DNA of 32,536 nucleotides from Synechococcaceae cyanobacterium (GTDB taxonomy: Bacteria; Cyanobacteriota; Cyanobacteriia; PCC-6307; Cyanobiaceae), in NCBI GenBank assembly GCA_947378425.1, contig CANCJV010000044.1, forward strand, positions 1-32,536, written 5' to 3'. Each line of letters begins with the position of its first letter. Position 1 is the stretch's first letter. A model generated the notes under the pieces. It was not told where the DNA came from, did not search any database, and was given only the letters and a program-made list of their open reading frames with translations. Shown here one piece after another: positions 16,472 through 30,054 of the stretch. Made by a program: the position numbers and the translations under genes.

Positions 16472-16495
16472 GATCCCTCAGGTCACTGAGGGATC
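16472..16495 (-). repeat. Second 3'-UTR hairpin after groEL
   Basis: GATCCCTCAG (16472-16481) pairs perfectly with CTGAGGGATC (16486-16495) across a 4-nt loop. It lies between the groEL stop and the intrinsic terminator and has no T-run of its own. It may stabilise the mRNA 3' end. Confidence 0.65.
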
Positions 16496-16510
16496 CTTTC
16501 GTTACAGCGA

Positions 16511-18187
<1,677 letters not shown>

Positions 18188-18409
18188 TCAGCTTCTGAAT
18201 GAACAGCGACCGAAGGCGTTGTTGAACCAGTCTTCCTGATTAGACCTTGGCTGAGGTTCAATCAAGCCTGTTCTCGACAGAGAAAACAGCTTTGCAGAAT
18301 GCTTTCATCCTGGGAAACTGCAGAAGAAACATCCGGGGCCGTTCCTGAGGTTGTCGATCAACGCTCCAGTGGTTGGACGATGGAAGGCTGGTCAGCAACA
18401 AGGCCGCAG

Positions 18410-18721
18410 TCAGCTGACGACGGCGAGGATGTCCTTTTCGGAGAGCAGCACATATTCATCGGTGCCGAGCTTGATGTCGGTGCCGGCGTACTTGCTGTAG
18501 AGCACCTTGTCGCCGATGCTCACTTCAGGGGTGGTGCGGGAACCATCGTCGTTCCGACGGCCGGGGCCGACCTGGACGACCTCGCCCACCTGGGGCTTTT
18601 CCTTGGCGGTGTCAGGCAGAAGGATGCCACCGGAGGTCTTTTCCTCCGACTCGGACACCTTGATGAAAATGCGATCTCCGAGCGGTTTGACCGTGGAGAC
18701 GCTGAGGGTTACAGCTGCCAT
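18410..18721 (-). CDS. groS: 10-kDa co-chaperonin GroES
   Basis: The 103-residue protein has [20 protein letters not shown] (12-31), the mobile-loop region [14 protein letters not shown] (32-45), VVQVGPGRR (49-57) and the C-terminal [20 protein letters not shown]. It caps the GroEL cavity as a heptamer. It is the first gene of the groESL operon. The ATG at 18721 gives the standard length. The leader upstream carries a CIRCE-like operator 114 bp before the start, so heat-shock regulation by HrcA is likely. Confidence 0.97.
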   Translation of the reverse strand: MAAVTLSVSTVKPLGDRIFIKVSESEEKTSGGILLPDTAKEKPQVGEVVQVGPGRRNDDGSRTTPEVSIGDKVLYSKYAGTDIKLGTDEYVLLSEKDILAVVS

Positions 18722-20572
<1,851 letters not shown>

Positions 20573-20576
20573 GCTG

Positions 20577-20984
20577 ATGACCCTCACCTTGCGCGTTCTC
20601 GCTCCCGACCAGAGCGTCTTCGACGGCACTGCCGACGAAGTGATACTTCCTAGCATCTCCGGCCAAGTCGGTATCCTCACCGGTCACGTTTCACTGCTCA
20701 CTGCCCTGGACAGCGGTGTTTTGCGGGTGCGAGAGGGTTCCACCTGGAGTGCCATCGCCCTGATGGGTGGCTTTGCTGAAGTGGAGGCCAACGAAGTCAC
20801 CGTTCTGGTGAATGCTGCCGAGCTCGCCAGTGCGATTGATCCCGTCGCCGCTGAGAAAGCCTTTGAAGCGGCTCAGCAGGCCGCAGCTTTGCTGGAAGGC
20901 CTGGCCACCAGCCCCGACAAGGTGAAGGCCCAACAGGCCCTGGCCCAGGCCAAGGCCAGGTTGGCGGCAGTGCGGGCCAGCTGA
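20577..20984 (+). CDS. atpC: ATP synthase F1 epsilon subunit
   Basis: The 135-residue protein has the epsilon beta-sandwich, including [20 protein letters not shown] (2-21) and [20 protein letters not shown] (30-49), and a C-terminal two-helix region rich in Ala and Gln (about 88-135). It couples the rotor to F1 and can inhibit ATP hydrolysis. It begins 4 bp after the atpB stop and is surely cotranscribed. Cyanobacterial literature also calls it atpE. No clear intrinsic terminator follows. Confidence 0.95.
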   Translation: MTLTLRVLAPDQSVFDGTADEVILPSISGQVGILTGHVSLLTALDSGVLRVREGSTWSAIALMGGFAEVEANEVTVLVNAAELASAIDPVAAEKAFEAAQQAAALLEGLATSPDKVKAQQALAQAKARLAAVRAS

Positions 20985-21119
20985 TCAGGTCAGTGGCCTC
21001 CTCGCTGCTTCCACGCCGTTCGCTGGCAAATCCTGCACTGGTGCAGCAATGCAGCGCACGAAGCTGGTTCGTTGTTTGGTGGGTAAGGGAATTTTCGGCT
21101 TCTGATCTTTCAATTTTCT

Positions 21120-21163
21120 AGTGTCCTAATCCGTCATGCTTTCGCTTGATGATTCAGGACACT
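21120..21163. repeat. Imperfect inverted repeat
   Basis: AGTGTCCTAATC (21120-21131) pairs with GATTCAGGACACT (21151-21163) with one bulged base, giving a 12-bp stem with a 19-nt loop. CCGTCA (21131-21136) in the loop can alternatively pair with TGACGG (21167-21172) outside it, so two mutually exclusive or pseudoknotted structures are possible. Confidence 0.5.
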
Positions 21164-21249
21164 CCGTGACGGGAGTCTCTTGGATTGGCATTCCTTGAGC
21201 ATGCTGCGCTGATCTGGCTTCGCAATTTTGTCCGGGTTCGTGGCTGAGC

Positions 21250-21269
21250 TTGATGGGTAATCAAGATCT
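21250..21269. repeat. Dispersed repeat, copy 2
   Basis: TTGATGGGTAATCAAGATCT matches 1115-1134 at 19 of 20 bases, in the same orientation and about 20 kb away. Both copies sit in gene-free DNA. Confidence 0.45.
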
Positions 21270-21856
21270 TGCTTGATATGTGCTCAGATCGGCTTCAACT
21301 GCCAGTCACCTTTTTGTTGACTGGCTAACGGTACTGTCGGTAACTGCCAGATTCAGCACATAGCGTGGATGACTGCACTCTTCAGGGCCGTTGATCCGGC
21401 GCGTAAGATGGTGACTGATTTTGACCGATGCAGTCTCATCATTACTTTGAGTTCCCTGTCGACGTTGTCGATCACATTGCCTGATGCTGGGTAAACCCGA
21501 CATCCAAAGCCTGCTCTCGCTTCTTGATGAGCCTGTTCGCTCCGCGGCGGCGAGTGCTGGAAAGTCTCTGCCATGTCCCCACTACATGAAGAAGGCCAGG
21601 TTGGGGCCGACCCGGGATCGGCGCAGCTTTCTGGGTCATTAAGTCCCGCTTTGTGCAGCCAGATCCCAGATCATTTCATCGATCTGCTTGCTTTGTCTCA
21701 ACGAGTCAGTTCGGGACTGCCTGGCTCAGATTTCCCTCCAGCCAAAGGAGGCGAAGTTGTTTCATGGCTGCAAACTTCGCTCCGTAGCCATCCGTTCCCT
21801 GTTGTGTGGGCACGTAGCAGACTGGCGGAGAGACTGGTGAACAGCGCTCTTACCCC

Positions 21857-22525
21857 ATGCGTCTGCGTCTGTTCCTCGATTCCGCTGATCCCCAGGCTTG
21901 GAGCCAGTGGCTGCCCTCGGGGCTGTTCCATGGCATCACCACCAACCCCACCCTGCTGAAGCAGGCTTGCCAGCCCTGTCGGCTGGACCACCTGCGCCAG
22001 CTCAGCCACCAGGCCCTGGATCTGGGCTGCAGGGAGCTGCATCTGCAGGCCTGGGGGGGTGATTCCGCCAGCTATCTGGCCTGCGGTCGCCAGTTGGCCT
22101 CCCTGGCCCCCTGCCCGATTGTCGTGAAGCTGCCGGTGACCCGGGCCGGAGCCACGGCTGCCCGGGCGCTGATCGCTGACGACGTGCCAGTGACTTTCAC
22201 GGCCTGCTACGAGGTGCCCCAGGTGCTGATCGCCGCGGCCATGGGGGCCGCCTACATCGCTCCCTATCTCGGGCGCATCGGCGATCAGGGGCGCGATGGC
22301 CATGGCGAGCTGGTGTCCATGCAGCGCTGTCTGGATGGGCTTGGTTCGAGCGTCAGGTTGCTCGTGGCCAGTCTCCGGCAACCCGCGGATCTTGGCCGGC
22401 TGGCGGCGGAGGGGCTCTCCACCTTCACCATCAGTCCAGCCATCGCCGCTGGATTGTTTGGATCTGAGGCCACCGCCGCCGATGCTCTGCGCTTTGAAAC
22501 CGATGCCGGCTTCGCCACTTCCTAA
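21857..22525 (+). CDS. Transaldolase / fructose-6-phosphate aldolase-like protein
   Basis: The 222-residue protein is a short-form transaldolase of the TalC/FSA type. It opens with RLFLDSADP (4-12), then GITTNPTLLKQ (26-36), and IVVKLPVTRAGATAA (88-102) carries the Schiff-base lysine K91. VPVTFTACYEVPQVLIAAAMGAAYIAPYLGRIGD matches the later barrel strands. Such enzymes transfer or cleave three-carbon ketol units in the pentose phosphate pathway. The short form could be transaldolase or aldolase; this cannot be separated by eye. ATG 21857 is in the right place for the family. The next gene follows after 24 bp on the same strand. Confidence 0.85.
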   Translation: MRLRLFLDSADPQAWSQWLPSGLFHGITTNPTLLKQACQPCRLDHLRQLSHQALDLGCRELHLQAWGGDSASYLACGRQLASLAPCPIVVKLPVTRAGATAARALIADDVPVTFTACYEVPQVLIAAAMGAAYIAPYLGRIGDQGRDGHGELVSMQRCLDGLGSSVRLLVASLRQPADLGRLAAEGLSTFTISPAIAAGLFGSEATAADALRFETDAGFATS

Positions 22526-22549
22526 GCTCACACGACAACGGTCGCTCGG

Positions 22550-23710
22550 ATGGGAACGGGGCGGGAACTGGGTCTGCAGCTTCGTGGCTGGATTGAGAGC
22601 GGCAGCCTGGGCCTGGACCGTGGCCAGGGCCTAGCCAATCGGCTCATCGATGCTCTCGGGGCGGAGGAGAGCCTCAAGGGCCCTGTGCGGGATCTTGCCA
22701 GCCAACCGCTGTTGCGCCAGTTGCTGCAGCGGCGGGATGAGCACAGTGGGATGGCGATTGAGGCACTCTTCAGTCACCTGTCACGGACCTACACGCCTGC
22801 AGTGCTGGCCGAACTGCACGACCTGATTGAAGCCGCCACCGGCATTTCGGCGCCCGCAGTCGCCTGCCAGCCGTCGCCGGTCGCTGACCAGGCGCCGGAG
22901 CCAGCCGATCAGCGACCAACCGCCTCCGCCAGGCGCCCGATCCAGGCGGTATTCGGCGCCGGTCTGGGCCGCGACCTCAAGGGCCTGGGGGCGGGACTCG
23001 CCCTGGCGGCCAGCTTCAGTCTGGTGTTGGCCTGGGCGGCGGGCGAACTAGACCAGGCCGTCTTCGATAGCTGGCGCTGGAGCGGCGGCGTGGTGCTGGC
23101 CCTCAGTTTGGCTCTGGTCCAGGCCCTGAGCCTGGGGCCCCTGCGGCGCCTGCGAAGTCGGGGCCTGCTGGATGAGCGCAGCTGCCGTGATCCGCGCCGG
23201 GCCTGGTGCTGGATCAGTTCCCCCTGGATCCATGGCCGCCACGCCGAAGCGATGGTCAATGTGCTGGTGTTGTTGGTGCTGCTCGGCCCCTCGCCCCTGT
23301 CGCTGGCGGATGTGGTGCTGCGCTACGGCCTGACCAGCCTGGCCACCACCGCTCTGGCCGCCCTGCTGGCCGGTCGGCTGGGGGTGGAGCGGCGTCAATG
23401 GTGCGGGGCGTCGGGGGCGATCGCCGCCCTGATCAGCCTGGCGGCCATTCTCAGCCTGCTGCGCTGGCAGGTTCTGGGCTTCCGGGTCGGCCCGGAAATG
23501 ATCCCCGCCTGGGTGTTGCTGGTGGTCTACGGGGCGCTGCAGCTCGGTTGGCAGCTGCCCCGTTCCAGTCCCCATGATCCGAGCCGCCCGATCGAGCGCC
23601 TCTGGTGCAGCACCTGGTGGTGGGGCACGCTGCTGGGGCTCAGCTGGGGACTGCTGACCTGGGGCTCTGATCTGGCCCATGCCGCCTTCAAGGCCAGGCC
23701 GGGAGGCTGA
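22550..23710 (+). CDS. Rhomboid-like polytopic membrane protein
   Basis: The 386-residue protein has a soluble N-terminal half (about 1-140) and at least five hydrophobic segments after about residue 145. SSPWIHGRHAEAMVNVLVLL recalls the rhomboid H-x-x-x-x-x-x-N block, and WCGASGAIAAL matches the G-x-S-G motif with its nucleophilic serine. The last helix, around TWWWGTLLGLSWGLL, has no histidine where active rhomboids carry the dyad His, so proteolysis is doubtful and an inactive rhomboid-like role is possible. It follows the transaldolase gene by 24 bp and probably shares its transcript. Substrate unknown. Confidence 0.5.
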   Translation: MGTGRELGLQLRGWIESGSLGLDRGQGLANRLIDALGAEESLKGPVRDLASQPLLRQLLQRRDEHSGMAIEALFSHLSRTYTPAVLAELHDLIEAATGISAPAVACQPSPVADQAPEPADQRPTASARRPIQAVFGAGLGRDLKGLGAGLALAASFSLVLAWAAGELDQAVFDSWRWSGGVVLALSLALVQALSLGPLRRLRSRGLLDERSCRDPRRAWCWISSPWIHGRHAEAMVNVLVLLVLLGPSPLSLADVVLRYGLTSLATTALAALLAGRLGVERRQWCGASGAIAALISLAAILSLLRWQVLGFRVGPEMIPAWVLLVVYGALQLGWQLPRSSPHDPSRPIERLWCSTWWWGTLLGLSWGLLTWGSDLAHAAFKARPGG

Positions 23711-24114
23711 GACCGGGGGAGGATCCGTTTCCTCCCTGACTCGGATCTGGCGGCTTGTGACGATCGGACAGGTCGAGAGGTTCAAGGGACCGGCTTCAGG
23801 GCCCGGCATGGATGGAGAGAGCTGGTTCCAGGGCAGAGATCAGCTGCCCCAGAGCCGGCCAATCCTGCAGCGCCCGCCTGCGACCCCGGGATTCTCCAGA
23901 GCGCCAGGCCTAGCCGCTGTTTCCGGATGTTCTGAGCAGTCCGGCGCGGCGCCTCGGGCAACTGTGGGACTTTTTCCGTGCGTCCCCCGCGTCATCCGCG
24001 AGCCACCGGCCACCCGTGCCCGGCAGCTGGCGGCCTTGGGGATGGAACCTTCGATCCCACGATCAGCGCCACGGCCACCGTCACCGCCATTGCCGAGGCC
24101 AGATGGCTGCCAGT
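23711..24114. other. Gene-free spacer downstream of the rhomboid-like gene
   Basis: No supported gene. Frames on both strands are proline/arginine-rich GC artefacts. It contains the second copy of a 15-bp sequence (23769-23783) also found upstream of groES at 18783-18797. Confidence 0.5.
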
Positions 24115-24136
24115 AAAAAGCGCCCTTGGCGGGCGC
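24115..24136 (-). terminator. Intrinsic terminator of ycf65
   Basis: On the minus strand GCGCCC, a five-base loop and GGGCGC are followed by TTTTT. The 6-bp GC stem lies about 90 bp after the ycf65 stop codon. Confidence 0.82.
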
Positions 24137-24223
24137 CTGAGGGATCGATCAATTCGGCATGGGGTGCACGCGACACTTCCCACTGCTCTGATCCAGGGCC
24201 GAGAGCCCTTGGCAAGCGGCGAA

Positions 24224-25571
<1,348 letters not shown>

Positions 25572-25574
25572 ATC

Positions 25575-26903
25575 TCAACGCTCCATCGCCACCGGCGCCT
25601 TGAGGGCAGCGGCCGTCAGGTTCTCGTGGCCGTGCTCGCAGACTGCCACATCGTCTTCGATGCGGATGCCGATGCCCTTCCAGCGCTCCTCGATCAGTGG
25701 CTGACCCTCCGGCACCGCCAGTCGGTCACTGACATAAAGGCCGGGCTCGACGGTGAGCACCATGCCCGGCTCCAGGGCCACATGGTGCTCGCCCAGCCGG
25801 TAGGCGCCGACATCGTGCACATCGAGGCCCAGCCAGTGGCCGGTGCGGTGCATGTACAGGTGGCGGAAGGCCCCCTGTTCGATCACGCCATCGACCGAAC
25901 CCACCAGCAGGCCCAGCTCCAGCAGCCCTGCCACCAGCACCCGCACGGCCGTGTCATGCACCTGCTCGGCCGTCTGGCCGGGCGCCACCGCGGCCACGGC
26001 CGCCTCCTGGGCCGCCAGCACCAGCTCATAGAGGGCTCGCTGTTCGCCGCTGAAGCGGCCGTTGATCGGGAAGGTGCGGGTGATATCGCCGTTGTAGTAG
26101 TCGCCGAGGGAGCAGCCGGCGTCGATCAGCAGCAGATCCCCATCGCGCAGCGGGGCGTTGTTGGCGGTGTAGTGCAGCACGCAGGCGTTGTCGCCACCGG
26201 CCACGATCGAGCCGTAGGCCGGCCCGCGGGCCCCCTGTTCCAGGAAGTGCTGTTCAATCACCGCCTGGATCTGGCGCTCGTGAAGTCCGGGACGAACCAC
26301 CTGCCGGGCCAGCTCGTGGGCCTCGGCGGAGATGCGGGCCGCCTCCCGCAGCCGCACCAGCTCCTCGGGGCTCTTGCGCAGCCGCAGCTCATGCAACAGC
26401 GGGCAGGGGGCAACCAGCCCCAGGGCGGCCTGGCCACTGCGAGGTGCCCGATCCAGCTGACGGGCCCAGGCCTTCAGCACCAGCGGCTCCACCTCCAGAT
26501 GGCGTCCGACGCGGAAAGCGATGCCCTCGGCTCCCTCCAGATAGCCGCCGAGTCGCTCGGCAAGCTCGCTGCGGGGGTGGGCCAGATCGGCGCCAAAGTG
26601 GGCGACGGCCCCCTCACAACCCCAGCGGAAGCCAGTCCAGACCTCGGCGCCGGCATCCTTCGGTTCAACGAACAGCACGAACGGGTTCTCGCTGCGATGC
26701 GGCAGAAACAGGGCCACCGCGCCCGGTTCGTCGAAGCCGGTGAGATACCAGAAATCACTGTTCTGGCGGAAGGCGTGCTCCACATCGGCGTGATGGGTCA
26801 CCAGGGGGGCCGCAGGAATCACCGCCGCCACACCGCCGAGCTGGCGCAGGAAACGCCCCCGCCGTTCGGCCAGCAGCAGCGGATCAATCAGGGGCTCAGG
26901 CAT
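25575..26903 (-). CDS. pepP: Xaa-Pro aminopeptidase (aminopeptidase P)
   Basis: The 442-residue protein is a two-domain metallopeptidase that removes N-terminal residues preceding proline. The N-terminal creatinase-like domain has FRQNSDFWYLTGFDEPGAVA. The pita-bread catalytic domain shows the five metal ligands: two Asp in LLIDAGCSLGDYYNGDITRT, His in HRTGHWLGLDVHDVG, and Glu in VLTVEPGLYV and in GIRIEDDVAV. Length is usual. ATG 26903 was chosen; the frame is open to 26996 but that part is not conserved. It is divergent from the CNNM-like gene with 144 bp between starts. Confidence 0.95.
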   Translation of the reverse strand: MPEPLIDPLLLAERRGRFLRQLGGVAAVIPAAPLVTHHADVEHAFRQNSDFWYLTGFDEPGAVALFLPHRSENPFVLFVEPKDAGAEVWTGFRWGCEGAVAHFGADLAHPRSELAERLGGYLEGAEGIAFRVGRHLEVEPLVLKAWARQLDRAPRSGQAALGLVAPCPLLHELRLRKSPEELVRLREAARISAEAHELARQVVRPGLHERQIQAVIEQHFLEQGARGPAYGSIVAGGDNACVLHYTANNAPLRDGDLLLIDAGCSLGDYYNGDITRTFPINGRFSGEQRALYELVLAAQEAAVAAVAPGQTAEQVHDTAVRVLVAGLLELGLLVGSVDGVIEQGAFRHLYMHRTGHWLGLDVHDVGAYRLGEHHVALEPGMVLTVEPGLYVSDRLAVPEGQPLIEERWKGIGIRIEDDVAVCEHGHENLTAAALKAPVAMER

Positions 26904-27047
26904 CTCTGAGACGATGGATGTACAGCGAGAAGATGGCACAGCCGCTTGAATGCGGTGGATCATGGGCTGTACAGCCCCCAACACCATCACCTCCATCGGC
27001 CGTCCCGCCCCCCTGATTCCAACACCGCGCCAGCTGCGGCCGCGGCC

Positions 27048-28064
27048 ATGAACGACTTCATGCTGCTGGCCGTGGTCGTCGCCGTGATGCTGGCCGGCTC
27101 CTTCGTCTGTTCAGGCATCGAAGCGGCCCTGCTCACCGTCAACCCGGTGAAGGTGCACGAGCTGGCCAGCCGGGAGCGGCCGGTGCGGGGGGCCAGGCGG
27201 CTGGAACAACTGCGTCAGAAGCTGGGCCGCACCCTGGCGGTTCTGGTGATCGCCAACAACGTCTTCAACATCTTCGGCAGCCTGATGGTCGGGGGCTTCG
27301 CCGCCGAGGTGTTCCACAGGCGCGGCATCGACGGCCCTGCCCTGCCGCTGTTTTCCGTCGGCCTGACGGTACTGGTGATCCTGCTGGGCGAGATCCTGCC
27401 CAAGGCGATCGGCAGCAAACTGGCCCTGCCGGTGTCGCTGGCCAGTGCCCCGGCGGTGGGAGTGTTCCAGAAGCTGATGCTGCCCCTGGTGCTGCTGCTC
27501 GAGCAGTTGATGCCGGCGATCACCGCCGAAAACGAAATCAGCACCGACGAGGAGGAGATCCGCTTGCTGGCGCGGCTGGGATCCCAGAAAGGTCAGATCG
27601 AAGCGGATGAGGCGGCGATGATCGCCAAGGTGTTCCAGCTCAACGACCTCACGGCCCGCGATCTGATGATGCCGCGGGTCTCGGCTCCCACCATCGATGG
27701 CAATGGCAGCCTGGAGAGTCAGCGGGCCATCCTGTTGCGCAACCACGCCCCCTGGTGGGTGGTGCTCGGCGAAGAGGTGGATGAGGTGCTCGGCGTCGCC
27801 AGCCGCGACCGGCTGCTGACGGCCCTGGTCCAGGGCCAGGGTCACACCGATGTGGTGGCCCTGTGCGAGCCGGTCGAGTTCGTGCCCGAGATGATCCGGG
27901 CCGATCGCCTGCTGACCAGCTTCCGCCGCCTTGGTTCCGGTGTGCGGGTGGTCGTCGATGAATTCGGCGGTTTTGTGGGCGTGATCGGCCCGGAGGCGGT
28001 GCTGGCGGTGCTGGCGGGCTGGTGGCGCAAACCCCTTGGGGCGGGGGAAGCCCCACCGCCATGA
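27048..28064 (+). CDS. CNNM/CorB-type membrane protein (DUF21 and CBS pair)
   Basis: The 338-residue protein begins with a DUF21/CNNM transmembrane domain: MLLAVVVAVMLAGSFVCSGIEAALLTVNP (5-33), VIANNVFNIFGS (67-78) and the signature GEILPKAIGSKLALP (114-128). A linker with STDEEEIRLL leads to a CBS-domain pair from about residue 205 (ARDLMMPRVSAP) to about 325. The C-terminal CorC_HlyC domain of longer relatives is missing. CNNM proteins are linked to Mg or other divalent ion efflux; the exact ion is not shown by sequence. Its stop overlaps the start of the GTPase gene as ATGA, suggesting translational coupling. Confidence 0.85.
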   Translation: MNDFMLLAVVVAVMLAGSFVCSGIEAALLTVNPVKVHELASRERPVRGARRLEQLRQKLGRTLAVLVIANNVFNIFGSLMVGGFAAEVFHRRGIDGPALPLFSVGLTVLVILLGEILPKAIGSKLALPVSLASAPAVGVFQKLMLPLVLLLEQLMPAITAENEISTDEEEIRLLARLGSQKGQIEADEAAMIAKVFQLNDLTARDLMMPRVSAPTIDGNGSLESQRAILLRNHAPWWVVLGEEVDEVLGVASRDRLLTALVQGQGHTDVVALCEPVEFVPEMIRADRLLTSFRRLGSGVRVVVDEFGGFVGVIGPEAVLAVLAGWWRKPLGAGEAPPP

Positions 28065-29425
28065 GCGCCACCACCACCCCGGCCATGGCCGAGCGCTGCA
28101 GGCTGTTGCTGCGTCGCTGGCGCCAGGAGCTCCAGCTCAGCCCCCGGGAACGCAGCCTGCTGGGGCCGGAACTCCAGGGCCTGGATCGCCAGCTGCAGCG
28201 CCTGGAGCAGCAACGGGTCCGGGTGGCTGTCTTCGGACGGGTGGGGGTGGGCAAGTCGAGCCTGCTCAATGCCCTTTTGGGGGAAGAGCACTTCGCCACT
28301 GACGTGGCCCATGGCTGCACGCGGCGGCAGCAGGAGCGCCCCTGGTCACGGCCGATCCAGGGCCTGGCCTCGGTCGATCTGGTCGACACCCCCGGCATCG
28401 ATGAGATCGCCGCGGTGGCCCGTGCCCGCCTGGCCGCCCGGGTGGCCCTCGGCGCCGATCTGGTCCTGCTGGTGATCGACAGCGATCTCAGCCAGAACGA
28501 ACTGGAAGCCATGGACTCCCTGGTGGCCAGCGGCAAGCCCCTGTTGCTGGTGCTGAACCGCTGCGACTGCTGGGCCGCCGCCGACCTTGAGGCCCTGAAG
28601 ACCAGCATCCGCAGGCGCCTGCCGGTCGCGGCCCGCCATCTCGAACCGATTGCCGTGGCGGCGGCGCCAAGGCGGGCCCAGCTGCTGAGCGACGGCCGGG
28701 TGCGCAGCCGCCCCGAAGCGGCGCGCATCGAGCCCCTGACGGAGCAGCTGGTGGCGGTCCTGAACCAGCACGGCGAGCGCCTGCTGGCGCTCAATGCCCT
28801 GCGGGCCGCCGATCGGTTCAGCCAGGGCCTGCATCAACAGCGCCTGCGTCAGGGCCGCCGCCAGGCCCAGGGCCTGATCGGTCGCTTTGCCGCCCTCAAG
28901 GCCACTGGTGTCGCCGCCAATCCGCTGTTGCTGGTGGATCTGGCCGGCGGCCTGGCCTGCGACAGCGCCCTGGTGCTGCAGCTCTGCCAGCTCTATGGCC
29001 TGCCGATGACCCGCAGCAGCGCTCGCCAGCTGCTGGGGCGACTCTCGAGCCACAACGCCCTGCTCGCGGGAGCCCAGCTGGGCCTGCAACTGGTGCTCGG
29101 TGGCCTGCGCCAGGTGCTGGTGCTGGCGGCCCCCTTCAGCGGTGGCCTCACCCTGGCCCCGGCGGCGCCGGTGGCCGTGGCTCAGGCGGCCCTGGCGGTG
29201 GTCACCACCCGCCGTACAGGTCGGCTGGCGGCGGCCGAGTTGTTGCGCAGCACGATGGCGGCCGGTCAGCCGGGGGCCTTGCTGCGCCGCCTGGCGGACC
29301 AGGATCCGGAAACCCGGCGCTGGCTCGGGGACTGGCGGCCGCTGACGTCCGGCAGCGCTGGCCGCCGCCCCCAGGGCTCCGGGCCTCTGGGGACTGGCCC
29401 CCTGGGTCCTGGCCTGCTGCCCTGA
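28061..29425 (+). CDS. Era-like GTPase with C-terminal DUF697-like membrane region
   Basis: The 454-residue protein has a GTPase domain with G1 GRVGVGKSSLLNALLG (59-74), G3 DTPGID (109-114) and G4 NRCD (near 166). The C-terminal third (about 275-400) has Ala/Leu-rich hydrophobic stretches, as in the DUF697 (YcjF/Era-like) group, so it is probably membrane-attached. The last about 35 residues are Gly/Pro-rich and may be disordered. The start overlaps the upstream stop (ATGA), and nadD begins 8 bp after its stop, so it is the second of a four-gene operon. Function is not known for most relatives. Confidence 0.8.
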   Translation: MSATTTPAMAERCRLLLRRWRQELQLSPRERSLLGPELQGLDRQLQRLEQQRVRVAVFGRVGVGKSSLLNALLGEEHFATDVAHGCTRRQQERPWSRPIQGLASVDLVDTPGIDEIAAVARARLAARVALGADLVLLVIDSDLSQNELEAMDSLVASGKPLLLVLNRCDCWAAADLEALKTSIRRRLPVAARHLEPIAVAAAPRRAQLLSDGRVRSRPEAARIEPLTEQLVAVLNQHGERLLALNALRAADRFSQGLHQQRLRQGRRQAQGLIGRFAALKATGVAANPLLLVDLAGGLACDSALVLQLCQLYGLPMTRSSARQLLGRLSSHNALLAGAQLGLQLVLGGLRQVLVLAAPFSGGLTLAPAAPVAVAQAALAVVTTRRTGRLAAAELLRSTMAAGQPGALLRRLADQDPETRRWLGDWRPLTSGSAGRRPQGSGPLGTGPLGPGLLP

Positions 29426-29433
29426 GGCTGCCC

Positions 29434-30054
29434 GTGACGCTCGCCGCCAACCCTGACGCCATCGCCCTGTTCGGCACCAGCGCCGATCCCCCCACCCATG
29501 GCCATCGGGCCCTGCTGGAGGGGTTGCTGGGCCTCTACCCCAGGGTGGTCACCTGGGCCAGTGACAATCCGCTCAAGCAACACACCGCGCCTTTGGCCCT
29601 GCGCACCACCTTGCTGAAGGCGCTGGTGGAGGCGATCGCCGATCCGAGGCTGAGTCTGGAGCAGGAGCTCAGCAGCCCCTGGACGATCGAAACCCTGGAG
29701 CGGGCCCGGCGGCGCTGGCCCCGGGCAGAACCGGTGATCGTGATCGGCAGCGATCTGGTGCCCCAGGTGTTGCGGTGGCGCCGGGCGGCCGAGTGGCTGG
29801 CCCAGTGCCGGCTGGCCGTCACCCCCCGCCAGGGCTGGCCGCTGGCTGAGGAGCAGCTGGAGCGGCTGCGGGCGCTGGGGGCGCGGCCGGAGCTGCTGAC
29901 GCTGCAGGTCCCCGCCAGCGCCAGCTCCAGGGTGCGGGCCCGCCTCGATCTGCACCAGGTGCCCGAGGAGCTCTGGCCCCTGCTTCGGCACGATGATCCC
30001 TATGGACTCCTGACGCCCCGATGCGCATCGCCCTCGCCCAACTCAACCCCCTGA
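29434..30054 (+). CDS. nadD: Nicotinate-nucleotide adenylyltransferase
   Basis: The 206-residue protein transfers AMP from ATP to nicotinate mononucleotide to make deamido-NAD. It shows IALFGTSADPPTHGHRALLE (10-29) with the nucleotidyltransferase G-x-F-x-P-x-H-x-G-H-type loop in the variant GTSADPPTHGH, and the second signature as SASSRVRARL. The start is GTG 29434, 8 bp after the GTPase gene. The 3' end overlaps nadE by 34 bp, so the consecutive pathway steps are coupled. The last about 15 residues lie in the overlap and are probably poorly conserved. Confidence 0.9.
   Translation: MTLAANPDAIALFGTSADPPTHGHRALLEGLLGLYPRVVTWASDNPLKQHTAPLALRTTLLKALVEAIADPRLSLEQELSSPWTIETLERARRRWPRAEPVIVIGSDLVPQVLRWRRAAEWLAQCRLAVTPRQGWPLAEEQLERLRALGARPELLTLQVPASASSRVRARLDLHQVPEELWPLLRHDDPYGLLTPRCASPSPNSTP

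Larger units (their letters stand above)
20985..21856. other. Gene-free gap with repeats between atpC and transaldolase
   Basis: No open frame in these 870 bp shows a recognisable domain or conserved motif. The gap holds an imperfect inverted repeat at 21120-21163 and the second copy of a dispersed repeat at 21250-21269. Local GC is lower than in the flanking genes. It looks like old mobile DNA between two core blocks. Confidence 0.55.

Noticed and set aside
21573-21959. 128-residue plus-strand frame before the transaldolase gene
   Set aside because: No motif, and it overlaps the transaldolase start in another frame.
23048-23809. 253-residue minus-strand frame
   Set aside because: Gln/Pro/Gly-rich shadow of the membrane-protein gene.
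25626-26909. 427-residue plus-strand open frame across pepP
   Set aside because: Antisense shadow; the minus-strand frame carries all five metal ligands of aminopeptidase P.
27649-28794. 381-residue minus-strand frame
   Set aside because: Ser/Arg-rich GC artefact across the CNNM and GTPase genes.
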